64,000 nt of DNA from Dimorphilus gyrociliatus (GCA_904063045.1 CAJFCJ010000001.1:1743501-1807500); one strand, 5' to 3'. Counted from the stretch's first letter, positions 15,009 to 27,864 are shown. The notes: a model not told the origin generated them from the sequence alone. A program made the numbers and translations.

Positions 15009-15746
15009 ATGGCTACAAAAACAGAAGACAAAGTTAGGTGGAATTTTCTAGAACATAATGGAGTCGTTTTTGCTCCAGACTATGAGCGAATTCCAGATGA
15101 TGTTAGATTTTCTTATAACGGAGAGATTATGAAGCTGTCTGAAGCTGCTGAGGAGATGGCAACTTTCTATGCCAAGATGTTGGGTCACGATTACGCCTCT
15201 AAGAAGATTTTCAATGACAACTTCTTTAGAGATTGGAGAAAAACAATGACAACAGAGGAACGTTTAAAAATAACTGATTTATCGAAATGCGATTTTAGAG
15301 AGATGCATGAATACTTTCTGAAAAAGACTGAAGAGCGAAAAGCAATGACCAAGGAAGAGAAGCAAGAAATTAAAAAGAAAAATGAAGAAATTATGAAAGA
15401 ATATGGTTTTTATACTATTGATGGACGTACTGAAAAAATTGGCAACTTTAAAATTGAACCGCCAGGATTATTCAGAGGTAGAGGTGACCATCCTAAACAG
15501 GGATGCCTAAAGAAACGTGTACAACCAGAAGATGTCATTATCAACTGTTCAAAAGACTCAAAAATTCCGGAAGCTCCCCCTGGACATAAATGGAAAGAGG
15601 TTCGACACGACAACACAGTTACCTGGTTAGCGTGTTGGACCGACAACATTCAAGGACATATTAAATACATGATGCAAAGTACCATCGATAATCAAAGCAC
15701 TTTTAACATTGAAAAACTGGAAATCAGTTCAGAAGACAAAAAATAA
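15009..15746 (+). CDS. Truncated DNA topoisomerase I paralogue (cap region only)
   Basis: A single exon of 245 codons starts MATKTEDKVRWNFLEH and copies the core N-terminal part of TOP1 (cap subdomains I and II). Blocks such as [37 protein letters not shown] and [19 protein letters not shown] match the full gene at 19373-20020. Similarity stops just after the IKYMM position; about 25 unrelated residues then end at TAA. It lacks the later core and the C-terminal domain, so the catalytic Arg, Lys, His and Tyr are all absent. It cannot act as a topoisomerase, though the DNA-clamping cap could bind DNA or partners. Identity to TOP1 is patchy: long identical runs alternate with clusters of differences. 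The open frame over 738 nt argues against an old pseudogene. Confidence 0.8.
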   Translation: MATKTEDKVRWNFLEHNGVVFAPDYERIPDDVRFSYNGEIMKLSEAAEEMATFYAKMLGHDYASKKIFNDNFFRDWRKTMTTEERLKITDLSKCDFREMHEYFLKKTEERKAMTKEEKQEIKKKNEEIMKEYGFYTIDGRTEKIGNFKIEPPGLFRGRGDHPKQGCLKKRVQPEDVIINCSKDSKIPEAPPGHKWKEVRHDNTVTWLACWTDNIQGHIKYMMQSTIDNQSTFNIEKLEISSEDKK

Positions 15747-15889
15747 TGCAGAAAGGGGGAGAAGAAGGAGAATCTATGTTCAATTATTTTATTGCTGTTT
15801 ATTCATTCCAGAAATATGAAAGCTATTTTATATATAACAAGTAATTTAATACTACATTTCTATACGATGTAAATAGGCTGTTCAATGAT

Positions 15890-17849
15890 TTATAGAATAG
15901 GTGTTGAATCGTTCCATTCGACTCTTGCATCTTTCCATTTGGTTCTAATACATAACTCCAAAGGTGGCACTAACTCTTCACCCTCTTTTTCTGGTGGAAC
16001 ATAATTTTTCTCGGTGGTGATAATAGTAAGCCGAATTTCGTTTAGTTGATTACTAAGACCATCATAATAGAACAAATCAAAGAATCTTTCAGCTTTCCAA
16101 TCATTCACTAGAGCTTTATTAGTGCTAAATAAAACGCTATAATGACTCTCGGAGCAGATCAACCATATAGGAGATTTCGGAGTTTTTAGATAACTTCCTA
16201 CTTCAACACTACGATAATGGTCAAAGAGTGAAAGCATTCCTATTATCTGTCTTTGATCAATTCCTTTCAAAATTAAATCATCTAAGCTTTTGTTATCGTT
16301 AAATGTATTTGAACAAGCTCTACCAGTGAGTAAAAGATTCACTAATTCTTGAGAGCAGTAATTATGAGATGCTATTAAACACTTATCTACTTCATCCATA
16401 TCTCTTTTTACCGTTCTTATTGATCTGGAAAGTATTACGCTGTAAATAATTAATAAAACTCCACCCTCTGCTATAAATGAGTCTATGTGCTGTTCTATGT
16501 AGCTTTCCAATTCGTTTATATTTTTGCAGGTGTGAATATTCAATTTTTCTGTAATACTATCGTGAGGAAGATTGACCGTCGATGGAATGTGAGGAGTTCT
16601 ACCTTTTATGCATACACTGCCCGTTCTTCCTTCACCAGCCGACCAGATCATATGCAAAATAGCTTTAATCAATGATTTCTTTATCAAAACAGGATTCCTT
16701 AGACGCTCTGAACGCATACTATCACCGCTCATTTCAGAGAAAAGTAAATAGTACAGTAACCAAGCTTGAATGGCAGCTAACGCACCACAAGGCCCACCCT
16801 TTCTTTGCACAATTCCATAAAGTAGTTTAGGCTCTTCATTAAAAGCTATATCTTGTTCAACCCACTCTGCCGACCAACAAACAGAACTACTCTTTAACAA
16901 TAGCCGACGAAGATCCCGAGCAGTTTGTACTTCAATAGGCTTTCCAACTATTTTTTGTATTGTTGGGCAAGGTTTAGTACACTGAACAAGGGGAGGAGCT
17001 AATGGCTCGATTTCGTCATTATCAAAATCTTCTAATTCAGTCTGAACAATAGGATTTGCTTGGAGATCATTTAAAGGTGTTTCTTTAGGTATAGAATCTG
17101 TCAGAAAAGTAGGAGAAACTGCAGAAGTAGGTGGGGACTGAGAATTCTCTTGCTTGATACACTTCCCTTTGGCAATACGTCGTTTATTGGGAAAAACAGT
17201 GGGAGCTGTGTCTGCGGGGGGTTTTGGTTTCCCTAATATACCACCATATTCGTTTCCATATTCCAAAGAGCCCTCTTCCGATGCATCGTCTAAAACCAAA
17301 TCGGTCGACTGGCTTTTCCTAAGTTGATCACGAATTTGACGAACATTGGATGCTAATTTAAAACAAAACAACGTACGTATTAGGTAGCATGATTAGATAG
17401 AAGCGAAACTTAACTTGTTTTTCCCTTGAACATGATTGAACTTAAATGAAGAGGAAAGGGGGAGTGAGGGAGGGATAGGAATACATTGAGTTAACATATC
17501 TTCCTTATTTAAGATAATATTACCAATTAAGATTGTTTTTTTTAGTATTATGTAATTTAGTACAATTTATGTTAGTAATTTTACAACCATTTAAGTCTAG
17601 TACGAAAAATCAAGTAACCTAAAATATTGCAACATTATTTAAAAAAATGGAAAAGACGTATTGAAACGTTTAAATATAAAAATCGAAGATTGGATTATAT
17701 TGAGTATTGAAGATAGTATGTCAAATTTTAATCCATTTTAAATATTACTATGTTCTCAATCATGATAATTATGTATACTTATCGAATGCGTTTGAGCTTT
17801 GTAAATTAATTTATCTACCTGCAAAAACCATTTGCTTTCCGCTATCCAT
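15890..17849 (-). CDS. MINDY4: MINDY4-type deubiquitinase
   Basis: MINDY enzymes are cysteine deubiquitinases that prefer K48-linked chains. The large exon (15890-17352) holds the catalytic domain: GIVQRKGGPCGALAAIQAW contains the nucleophile Cys with its oxyanion Gln, and ICSESHYSVLF carries the catalytic His. SHNYCSQELVNLLLTGRA, LFDLFYYDGL and VPPLELCIRTKWKDA match MINDY4 (FAM188B) rather than MINDY3. The N-terminal 200 residues are low complexity. A small upstream exon (17819-17849, MDSGKQMVFA) fits phase 1 exactly and gives 497 codons, but this start is my inference; human MINDY4 is longer at the N-terminus and further 5' exons are possible. It lies between the two TOP1 copies on the opposite strand. 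Confidence 0.88.
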
Positions 17850-18360
17850 TGCTTTATAGACTTCATTGAAGGTCAGGGACGTTGTTAAGATAAACAACTT
17901 TAATCTGATTTTCGGCTTGTACAAGCATGGCGAAAATTTTTTTACTATATTAAAAATTGCTAAGTAGGCAATGTTTTTTAAAGTAATAAAGTGTAATATA
18001 TTATAAGTCATTTTCTTTGTGAATTACAAAATATTACTTAATAAGACGTAACAAAGAAACAGGACAATGCTTAAACTTAGTATGAAATGTCGCTTTTTTT
18101 GTAGATATTGAAATGAAAGGTTGTATTGAAAAAATAATAAAATAGACTGCGCTGCTCTCGATAAATGGCATATACAAACACTTGTGTCAAAAAAAATAAA
18201 TTCAAGTTCCCGCCTTCAAAACTCTTGTGTCGCCATCTATGATTTCAATATAAAAGGGAACGCATGCGCAGTTGGCCATATCTGGAACTTTGCCATCACA
18301 GCCGACGCCATAACGAAAATCATAAAGATCAGCACATTTCGAAATTAAGTTACCTAGATC
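17850..18360. promoter_or_regulatory. Divergent promoter region MINDY4/TOP1 with CGCATGCGC palindrome
   Basis: About 510 bp between two divergent starts. ACGCATGCGCAGTTGG at 18259-18274 contains a near-palindrome resembling the NRF1 binding site (TGCGCATGCGCA type) and is followed by CCATATCT. The same block precedes the truncated TOP1 copy. That NRF1 binds here is inference. Confidence 0.5.
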
Positions 18361-21158
18361 ATGGAGACCAGCGACTTTTCTAACGGTGACGTAAGTATAC
18401 GATTTAGAGCTTTGCTTGAAAATTAATGCTATACCCTTAAATGGAATTAAAATGCCTTAATAACTAGTTAGTCGGCGGTTTTAGAGACCGCGTTGTCTAG
18501 AGCAAAATGGCTGAAAATTTCAGAGTCCCACGCCGCTCAAGCAAACTATGTTATTTTGGAATTTTAGTCATTTAATTTTATTTCTACTTCATTTTGGACA
18601 TATAATAAAACATATTTTGCATGTTTCAGATGTTGTTCGACACCAGACGAGGTGGTTTGTGTTTACTTATTAAATTGACACAAAATATTAATTACTTATA
18701 TGATTCCCTAATAAATGTGTGCATATAGATGATTATACAAGAACTAACGGGGAAAAACACGAAAAACATAAAAAAAAGGAGCATAAAAAGCACAAAAGCC
18801 ATAAGCACGACCGGGAAAAGGACAAAGACCGCAAAAGTTCGTCTGATAGACACAAGCACCGTCATTCCGATAAGGTAAAGCGTGAACATGAGGACGGACA
18901 CGAAATGAAGATAAAAGTTGAGACTGTAAGTCCTATGAAAACTCGAGAAGATGAGGATGATTATGACGATGTACCTTTGGTAAAACAATTTTATATAACA
19001 AAGTAACGATAATGACGTAATATTGTTTTTTTAGACTAAACGAATTAAGGTAAAAAAAGAGCACGGTGAAGAGAGTAAAATGTATGTAGTAATCATCATT
19101 ATATAAGTGAATAATTCAATAAACCGAATGAATATATTTGTACAGAAAAGAAAAGAAGGCGAAAAAGAGGAAAAATGAAGGAAATTCATTAGAGTCTCCA
19201 GTAAGCTTTATTATTACATTATGGTTTTTTTTTTAATTTTCTTCTTATTCTGGCAAAGGAGAGAAAAATCAAAAAAGAAGTCAAGACCAAAGATGGATCT
19301 CCAAAGAAAGGTAGAAAGAAAAAGGACGAAGAGGTAGAAAAATGGAAATGGTGGGAAGAGGATAGAAGAGAGGACGGTGTTAAATGGAATTTTCTCGAAC
19401 ATAAAGGCGTCGTTTTTGCTCCAGACTATGAGCGAATTCCAGATGATGTTAGATTTTCTTATAACGGAAAGATTATGAAGCTGTCTGAAACTGCCGAGGA
19501 GGTGGCAACTTTCTATGCCAAGATGTTGGATCACGACTATACCTCTAAGAAGATTTTCAATGACAACTTCTTTAGAGATTGGAGAAAAACAATGACAACA
19601 GAGGAACGTTTAAAAATAACTGATTTATCGAAATGCGATTTTAGAGAGATGCATGAATACTTTCTGAAAAAGACTGAAGAGCGAAAAGCAATGACCAAGG
19701 AAGAGAAGCAAGAAATTAAAAAGAAAAATGAAGAAATTATGAAAGAATATGGTTTTTGTAAAATTGATGGACATACCGAAAAAATTGGCAACTTTAAAAT
19801 TGAACCTCCCGCTTTGTTTAGAGGTAGAGGTGACCATCCTAAACAGGGCTGCCTAAAGAAACGTGTACAACCAGAAGATGTCATTATCAACTGTTCAAAA
19901 GACTCAAAAATTCCGGAAGCTCCCCCTGGACATAAATGGAAAGAGGTTCGACACGACAACACAGTTACCTGGTTAGCGAGTTGGACCGAAAATGTTCAGG
20001 GACAAACAAAATATGTAATGCTCAATGCCAGTTCGAAATTAAAAGGAGAAAAAGACTGGATGAAATACGAAACTGCTCGTCGACTTCATCAAAGGATAGA
20101 AAAAATTAGACAAGAATATCGAGACGATCTCAAGAACAAAGAAATGAGAATTCGTCAAAGAGCTGTTGCTATGTATTTTATAGATAAATTGGCATTGAGA
20201 GCTGGTAATGAGAAGGATGAAGAACAAGCTGACACAGTCGGTTGCTGCTCTTTGCGTGTTGAGCACATAACGCTTCACCCTAATAAGGACGGAAAGGAAT
20301 TTGTGGTTGAGTTCGATTTCCTTGGAAAAGATTGTATTCGTTATTATAATTGTGTTCCGGTTGAGAAGAAAGTTTTCAAGAATTTACAAATATTTATGGA
20401 AAATAAGCAAAAAGGCGATGATCTGTTCGATCGATTGAATACAGCGATTTTGAACAAACACTTGAACAGTCTTATGGATGGCCTCACTGCCAAAGTTTTT
20501 AGAACATACAATGCCTCAGTTACCTTGCAATCGCAACTGGATCAATTAACCGTTTCAGATGACAATATAACAAAAAAACTTCTATCTTTCAATCGGGCTA
20601 ACAGGGCTGTCGCTATTCTTTGTAACCATCAAAGATCCGTACCAAAAACATTCGAAAAATCAATGGAAAGACTTCAAGAGAAGATTGAGGCCAAAAAGGA
20701 GGCTATACGCGCTTGTAAGAAAGAAGTTAAAGATGCTAAAGCAGAATATAAACAAACTGGGTACATAATTTATTTGTAATTTTAAATACCCCTCGTAATT
20801 TTACCTTTAAATTTCATCAGATCTGATAAGGCTGGCACCGCTTATGAGAAGAAGAAGAAGCAGTTACAACGCCTTGAAGAGCAACTGGCAAAGCTTGAAA
20901 TGACTGCCACTGACAAAGATGAGGGTAAAGAAATTGCACTTGGAACTTCCAAGTTGAATTATTTGGATCCAAGAATATCAGTTGCTTGGTTGGTATTTTA
21001 TTGTAAAATAGAATTATCTTTATGCTAAATTTCATTTAAATTTTAAAATCTTCAGGTGCAAGAAATGGGAAGTACCAATTGAAAAGGTTTACAATAAAAC
21101 ACAAAGGGATAAATTTGCTTGGGCTATTGAAATGGCTGGAGAAGACTTCTCCTTTTAG
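18361..21158 (+). CDS. TOP1: DNA topoisomerase I, full length
   Basis: Type IB topoisomerase, which relaxes supercoils through a 3'-phosphotyrosine intermediate. Eight exons (18361-18390, 18630-18651, 18729-18979, 19035-19081, 19146-19200, 19259-20760, 20821-20988, 21056-21158) join in frame to 725 residues. Order: a charged Lys/His-rich N-terminal domain with nuclear-localisation-like clusters ([19 protein letters not shown]), the core from [11 protein letters not shown], the motif [20 protein letters not shown] holding the first active-site Arg, FRTYNAS, a coiled-coil linker, and [14 protein letters not shown] with the catalytic Tyr. It ends [14 protein letters not shown]. Human TOP1 is 765 residues, so the length fits. 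The 1.5-kb exon 6 is the source of the truncated copy upstream. Minus-strand open frames over this gene are shadows. Confidence 0.97.
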
Positions 21159-21603
21159 AGATTTTATTATCTTGTTTGTTTATGTACTATCGTTACATAT
21201 GGAATATAACTAACGTATACGTTAGACTTAGGAGATTATTCTTTTTCAAATATTTATAATCAATGAGCATGTGTGCGAGCACTCTTACCTATATATAAAT
21301 ATATATACGTATACAAATATGTATATATGTATGTATATATTGAACACCTACGAAATTTCACTTATTGTTATCATGTGAAGTTAATCAGTAATATCGATGT
21401 TGTTCATCTCTATAGTATGTGCTTTTACTTCTAATATTACGTTTGTGATGCAGAGGATTCTTTATTTAATATATGGTTATGGATACGTGTTTTTACAACT
21501 CTGAGTTATTCAGATTTCAAATCTTATCTATGCCGCCAAAATATCGAATACAAACCTAAATCATCTATGGCGTAACAGTGTCCACATTAACGATGATTGT
21601 ACA
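21159..21603. other. Interval TOP1 to PEX7
   Basis: It holds the TOP1 3' UTR and the PEX7 promoter. There is a TA/GTAT-rich microsatellite-like stretch at about 21288-21340. No other gene seen. Confidence 0.6.
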
Positions 21604-22677
21604 ATGTATTCCTTAGCTTTGCCTTCCAAACACGGCTATTCAATACAATTTTCACCCTATCTTCCCGACAGGATAGCATGTGCTGGATGCCAAAATTATG
21701 GGATTCTAGGTACAATGTGTTATTAACCACTAGAGAAACTCTGAATTTAACTAGGTCTTTTTAAACAGGTTCGGCAAATGTGTTTATTATAGATATTGCA
21801 GCGTCTAATTTAGTCATCAATAAAGTTTTTAACTGGAATAATGCTATATTTGATATCTGTTGGTCAGAATGTAACGAAAACCTTCTTATCGGTGCTGGTG
21901 GGGATGGATCATTATTAGTTTACGATGTAAAACAGAACACTGAAAATCCAGTAAGAGTTTTCAGAGAGCATGAAAAGGAAGTCTATTCGGTACATTGGAA
22001 CCAAACACGTCAACATCAAATGATTTTAACCGCATCATGGGATTTTAGTGTAAAAATGGTATTCACATATGTCATATCTTTTGACACTTAATGTAAAATA
22101 ATAATTGTTTATTTAGTGGGATGTTCTTAGTTCATCCGAATCTTCTATAGCCACTTTTCGACACTCTCAAGCAGTAATATATGACGCCCAGTGGTCCCCG
22201 TTTAACGCTCAACAATTCCTCTCTGTCACTGGTGCTGGTTCTGGTTTCATTTGGGATACGAGAAGCAATCAGGCACCAGCTGTTGCTTTAGCGAAACAAG
22301 AAACTGAAATTTTAAGCTGTGATTGGTGTAAATATGACGTAAATGTTGTAGTTACAGCTTCTACGGATGGAGTAATACGTGTATGGGATGTACGTTCCCC
22401 TAACCGATGTACTTGTGAACTCGTTGGTCATGAAATGGCTATTCGGCGAGTTAAATTTTCGCCCTTTTCACCTAACAAGATAATTTCTGCATCTTATGAT
22501 TTTACAGTAAAAACGTGGAACTTTCAACAGCAACCGTCTCCCTTAGAAACGTTTAAACATCATACCGAATTTGTTTATGGTCTAACTTGCAATTTACATA
22601 AACCAGGAATAGTCGCGGACTGTTCCTGGGACAGAACAATTAAAGTTTATCAATGTAATAGCATAATACAAAAATAA
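21604..22677 (+). CDS. PEX7: Peroxisomal targeting signal 2 receptor
   Basis: PEX7 is the WD40 receptor that carries PTS2 proteins to peroxisomes. Exons joined in frame give [20 protein letters not shown], the counterpart of RHGYAAEFSPYLPGR in human PEX7. WD repeats follow: [107 protein letters not shown] and [12 protein letters not shown]. The fit is full length, about 315 residues, with two short introns. The stop codon TAA (22675-22677) lies only 6 bp from the stop codon of MRPL19 on the other strand, so the two mRNAs must overlap at their 3' ends or use extremely short UTRs. Confidence 0.96.
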
Positions 22678-22683
22678 ATTTTA

Positions 22684-23924
22684 TTAATCCATTTTAAGAG
22701 GTTTTCGATTTTCTTTCAACTTTTGGTTATGCAAATTTTTTTCGTATACTTCTGACAATATTCTCTCGCTCTCCTCTTCATGAATAGAGTTTCTATACGT
22801 TTTCATTATATCATATTTCTCCCATGGTTCAGCTGTTTTTTCAGCTAACTTCTTTTCAACTTCTCTCAAATGTTCATCTAAGCCTTCTACTCCCTTCAAA
22901 TTTTGCCTGTGCCATTTTTGGTTCCATGGTCGTGGACCAATTTTTAACTGTTTAATGGAAATTAACATTTTATCAAAAATAATGTTAGACTTTTTTTAAA
23001 AATAAAAACTGACCACTATATCATTGACAGGGATAGGAGCTCCTGGTGGATGTTGAACAGGTTCCATATTAAAATTAAATGTCGAATATTTTGGATCGCA
23101 GTCTCGTAGGTAATATAATTCTTCGTCTAATCGTTTTTCTAGTTTTAAAACTTCAACTTTTTGAATGGTAGGATTATATAATTCGTATAAAATTTCCACT
23201 CCTATATTATCAACAACGTTCCTAAGAGTGAAACTTGTCCGAAGCCCATTACCATTTTTAGCAATGCAGATACCAACAAATCTATTGTACTTTCCTGGAG
23301 CATAAGGATCAGACACTGTAATAGCCAATATGCTTCCTAATATGAAAAAAAAACAGTTTAATCTTGGTACTAAGTGGATTGTTTTAATGTTCAGAAAATA
23401 CCTGGATAGAATTCTGGAATATTAAGGACAGCTCTCCTCCTTAACATATCTTTTCTCTCTAATTTTTCTGTAATTCGGTCTCGCTTTTTCCAATCAGCAT
23501 TCGGCAGAAAATCTGGATATTTTTTCCTATAGAAAAATTTGAGTTTTTGTTATAGATGGCATGAATTGTTAAAAAGAAAAACTTACTTGTAGTCCTTAGG
23601 TGCCTCAAAAGGGGGAAAGCTTTCCGTTTTCTCTCTGTCATGACTGAGCTCAGAGCGTCTATGTTTCTCTAAGGTTCCGTCGAAAAGAGTGTTTGAAAAC
23701 CTCTTTTGTACCCCGCAATAACCTACGTGCAATACAAGTTTTCAATATCGCTCACAATAAAAAGCATCTCAAGTAGCGACAGTGAACATTACATATTAAG
23801 ATATTCTTGTTATTAGTAAACAAACTAGTATTATACTTGCACAATAATATAAATTTTTTTAATGATACGTACATTCTAGATTTCGAATGTTGGAAGCGAT
23901 CAATGCTCTTCTAAATACCGACAT
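22684..23924 (-). CDS. MRPL19: Mitochondrial ribosomal protein L19
   Basis: Large-subunit mitoribosomal protein, bL19 family. Exon 1 (start 23924) gives MSVFRRALIASNIRNLE, a basic amphipathic presequence. It joins in phase to YCGVQKRFSNTLFDGT; later exons give ERKDMLRRRAVLNIPEFYP, GSILAITVSDPYAPGK, FVGICIAKNGNGLRTSFTL, RNVVDNIGVEI and LKLEKRLDEELYYLRDC. The last exon reads KLKIGPRPWNQKWHRQNL and ends KPLKMD, TAA. All blocks match human MRPL19 in order. At the other end its start is 195 bp from the divergent DYNLT start. Confidence 0.95.
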
Positions 23925-24119
23925 AGTACATATCTGATAAAAGATACAGAATATTTCTCATTACCAGTTTGTACGAGAAAAAATTATAAGAGCATGCTCC
24001 TTTTTTAATCTCGAAAAATATCGTGAGACTTGGTTGTCAACGTAATCTGTTATTTTGAACCTCAAACAAATCCTGTACGAACCTTTTATAACATTTCCTA
24101 ACGTATTTTATAAACAAGA
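23925..24119. promoter_or_regulatory. Divergent promoter region MRPL19/DYNLT
   Basis: The 195 bp between two divergent start codons must hold both promoters. No distinct motif recognised. Confidence 0.4.
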
Positions 24120-24738
<619 letters not shown>

Positions 24739-25068
24739 GGGGGATTGGAAGCAAATCAATTTGGATATAACCTAATATGAACATTTAATAGATGAAGAAT
24801 TATGTTTTTGTCGTATTTTAATTTCTTCCATTTTTTTCTTTAAAAAAAAAGAACATTGAATAAATTCATCATTATACTCACTTTTTTCATATATCATTGT
24901 AATGTCTTTTTTTATTGATGTAAGCCTATTAACACGTTAGTAGAATGTGACTTCGAAGCTATCTCTTTATTAGTTGCGCCCTCTATAGACGCATAGCAAC
25001 CGTCTTTATTGGAGCTTCGCTGTTTATAGTGATAGTCATTCGCAGTTTGTGACAATGTTAAAGGCTAT
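24739..25068. other. Interval DYNLT to unrecognised gene
   Basis: AT-rich 3' UTR and presumed promoter of the next plus-strand gene. Nothing else seen. Confidence 0.5.
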
Positions 25069-27864
25069 ATGGAAGTGCTAGAAGCCCCTAGGAATCGTTC
25101 AAATCCAACGAGATTGCCTCCTCTTAAATGCCATAGAGGGAGCAGGACCGCCATCAAAAGTGGCGGTTCAGTAACTTCTCAGTTACTAGATAAGTTGGAA
25201 GACTCTACAAAAGCGCGCGAAAAGCAGGTTTGTCATATATAACAATAATATTAATAATAACAATATGATTTCTCCTTTTCCTTTTCTTTCTATTCTTCTT
25301 TATTCAATTTTATTAAATATTACAATAAGATACATTCTTCTTTCAATAAAAAATATCATAAAAAGGCCTAATCATTACTAGAATACATAAAGGAGTGTTA
25401 AACTAATAAACTGTCATAATAGAATCTATTGAATAATCCAAAGGGTGCGATCCCTAGATATTTTCCTGACCCAAAAGAAAATAATTCGAATAAACGAGAA
25501 TAGGAGAAAGAGAAGAGAAATATAATAGAAAAAGGAAGATAAGTTTGTCTGTTGTATACGAGAGAGTATATTACATGTGTTTTTATTGTTTAATAAAACG
25601 TATGATAACGTTTAGATGAGCTAAAAAAAACTGCTGATAAGAACGTCATTTTTTATAAAATTTTAGCTTATATTGAGAATATTTTTGAGATGCAATTATT
25701 TAATCTATTTTTGCTATTATTCATGCTTTTATGATAGTAAGTTCAGTCACCTATTTATGAGATTTTTTTTATTACTTTTTCCTCCATTCATTCTCTTCCT
25801 CTCTCTCTCTCTTTCTTTCTCTTACCTCCTCTCCTCCCCTCTTCCACGTGAATAATAACAACCAGTATCCCCTGCCTCCTCTAACCCCTTCTTTTTCTTT
25901 CTCTCCCTTCCTCTTTCTATTTGTCTTTGTTACTCTCTCAATAACTTTATTAAAAAATAAAAGTGACGTTGTAAAAAATCGATAGTACTTTTTTCATTGG
26001 TTGTTTGTAAAGTTTGAACTATTATTGTTTGCCATATTTGATATATGGGAGCAGCCAGTTTTTGTTCAAGAACTTTACGTTGTTTTCTTATTCTTCTTTA
26101 ATTTATAAGTAATAAAACGCTTAAGAGTCTTTCTATAAATATGCATATATATATTAAACAAACAATCAAAGTCAGTCGAAACGTCACGTTCTCGTATCGA
26201 ACGACATTACTTCGATCGGTCCCTTATCTACGTAGTAAATAAACTTGAATATAAGGAAAATAAAGACATTATAAGATTGTTCAATTTTTGTTAGAGAAAT
26301 TAAGAAGGAATAACAAATGAATAACAATAAATATCAACAGAATAAAAGTGCCGAATATAGAAGAGATGATGAAGAAGTAGAAGCCTCGTTCAATCCTAAT
26401 CCATTACCGTTCAAAACTGAATCGTTCAAGTAAGCAATCATTTATTTTCAGACCTATATTGATTTAGGAGGAAAAAAGTCTAAAAAAAGCTCATTTACAA
26501 TCGATTAGATCTTCAACGGTTGTTAAACGGGTACCACTGATGAACCGAAATGAATACGCTCACTTCCTGTTTGCTCAGCCAGATCAAACTTATATGCCAA
26601 AAACTAGAGGCCTTTTCTTACGTACAGAGAGATATGAAGTAAGAAATATCGACTCTCCTTTAATCAACATCTTATTTATCGAAAAATCTTTAATGAATTG
26701 AATATTTCAGACTGAAGAAAAATGTAGCTTTCGCGAAACGAGTCCAACAAATCAAAGGGAGAGAATTCAAGCAGAAAGAGTCTACGGTGATCGAATGAAG
26801 GATTGGAGGAGAAGAAGAGAATTTATGACTCATCGAATACCTCATCATCTCCTATTAGGAGGGACAAAAGTTGCTATGAACGAGCGTATGGATATAACTG
26901 GAGAGATACGGCGCTTAAAACAAGTCACCTTACCAGATAGAGCAAAGGATTTATATGTCGGTCGAGGAATTAAATTACCACCGTAATATCTCACCGCTAT
27001 ATCGTATTCGTTTTATCAATACGTTTGTCTATAAATAACAGAACCCATGGAATAAATAAACCAAAAGTACTTCCCACACCCCCAAGCATGCTAAAGAAGG
27101 AAAAACGCGTTCACACACTTGTTCAACCTCCTCCAACTGCCTCTAACAAAACTGTATTTTCCGAAGTATTCCAGGTTAATCAAATTCATTAAATTAGCAT
27201 AAAATTCTCCAATATCTTATATAAATATATTTAATTATAGACGTATGCCGACCGTTTCGATCCAGAAAAAGTAGACATACTTTATTCTTCAATAAAAAAT
27301 GAAAGTGAAATAATTCAATTTCAACATTTCGAGCAATCGATCAAGTCAAATTTGACGAAATGTCAAATTGAATATCTCCAAAAATTCTTCCAAGAACTTA
27401 TATTTGCCAAAGAAGATAAAAATTCCGTTTTCTTTTTTTCCGCTCTTGCTGACTGCATTGCTGATTGGGCGGACGAAGATATAACTCAATCTTTTGATAA
27501 ATATCAATATGAAGACTTTGAACAAAATTTATATTCTCATGCAGTAAGAACAAGCCTATACTTATTTATCGATATATATATATATATGTGTGTGTTTTCC
27601 TGCAGCATTCATTCGTATCAATCGATCTCGAGAAAAAAGGGGTTGCCAACCTTGAGGCATTGATTAAGAATCTAAATTTAAAAGACTCTGATTGCAGACC
27701 TCTTCTTAATGTAAATACTTTCTTATTTTCTTTATAATTTTAAGATAACAGAGCTTGAAAATATTTAATAAACGATTTATTTTCAGAGATCAGAAAATGG
27801 CTCAGTTACATTAATAGAATGGTTTTCTTGCTTCCCGTTTTTAGATTTATTACAAAAAAAATAG
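25069..27864 (+). CDS. Unrecognised multi-exon protein
   Basis: I do not recognise this protein. Exon 1 (25069-25227, 53 codons, MEVLEAPRNRSNPTRLPPL) fits in phase 0 to an acceptor at about 26346 (NKSAEYRRDDEEVEAS) across a 1.1-kb intron, the longest here. Later exons give RNEYAHFLFAQPDQTYMP, RMKDWRRRREFMTHRI, ITGEIRRLKQVTLPDRAKDL, a Pro-rich stretch (LPTPPSM, VQPPPTAS), TYADRFDPEKVDILYSSI and a mostly helical C-terminal part, ending FLDLLQKK, TAG. An ATG at about 26317, just before the same acceptor, could be an alternative start from a promoter inside the long intron. The mix of charged helices and short basic linkers is common in cytoskeletal or ciliary proteins, but that is a guess. Confidence 0.75.
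25780..25935 (+). repeat. Pyrimidine-rich (CT)n tract
   Basis: Long CT/TCC-rich simple sequence inside the 1.1-kb intron, for example CTCTCTCTCTCTTTCTTTCT. It produces a 60-codon Ser/Leu open frame that is not a gene. Such tracts are common near splice acceptors or alternative promoters. Confidence 0.8.

Noticed and set aside
18692-18988. Minus-strand Phe/Leu-rich open frame resembling a membrane protein
   Set aside because: It is the complement of the Lys/His-rich TOP1 N-terminal exon, which mimics hydrophobic residues.
25673-25855. Ser/Leu-rich open frame in the long intron
   Set aside because: It comes from a CT simple repeat within an intron.
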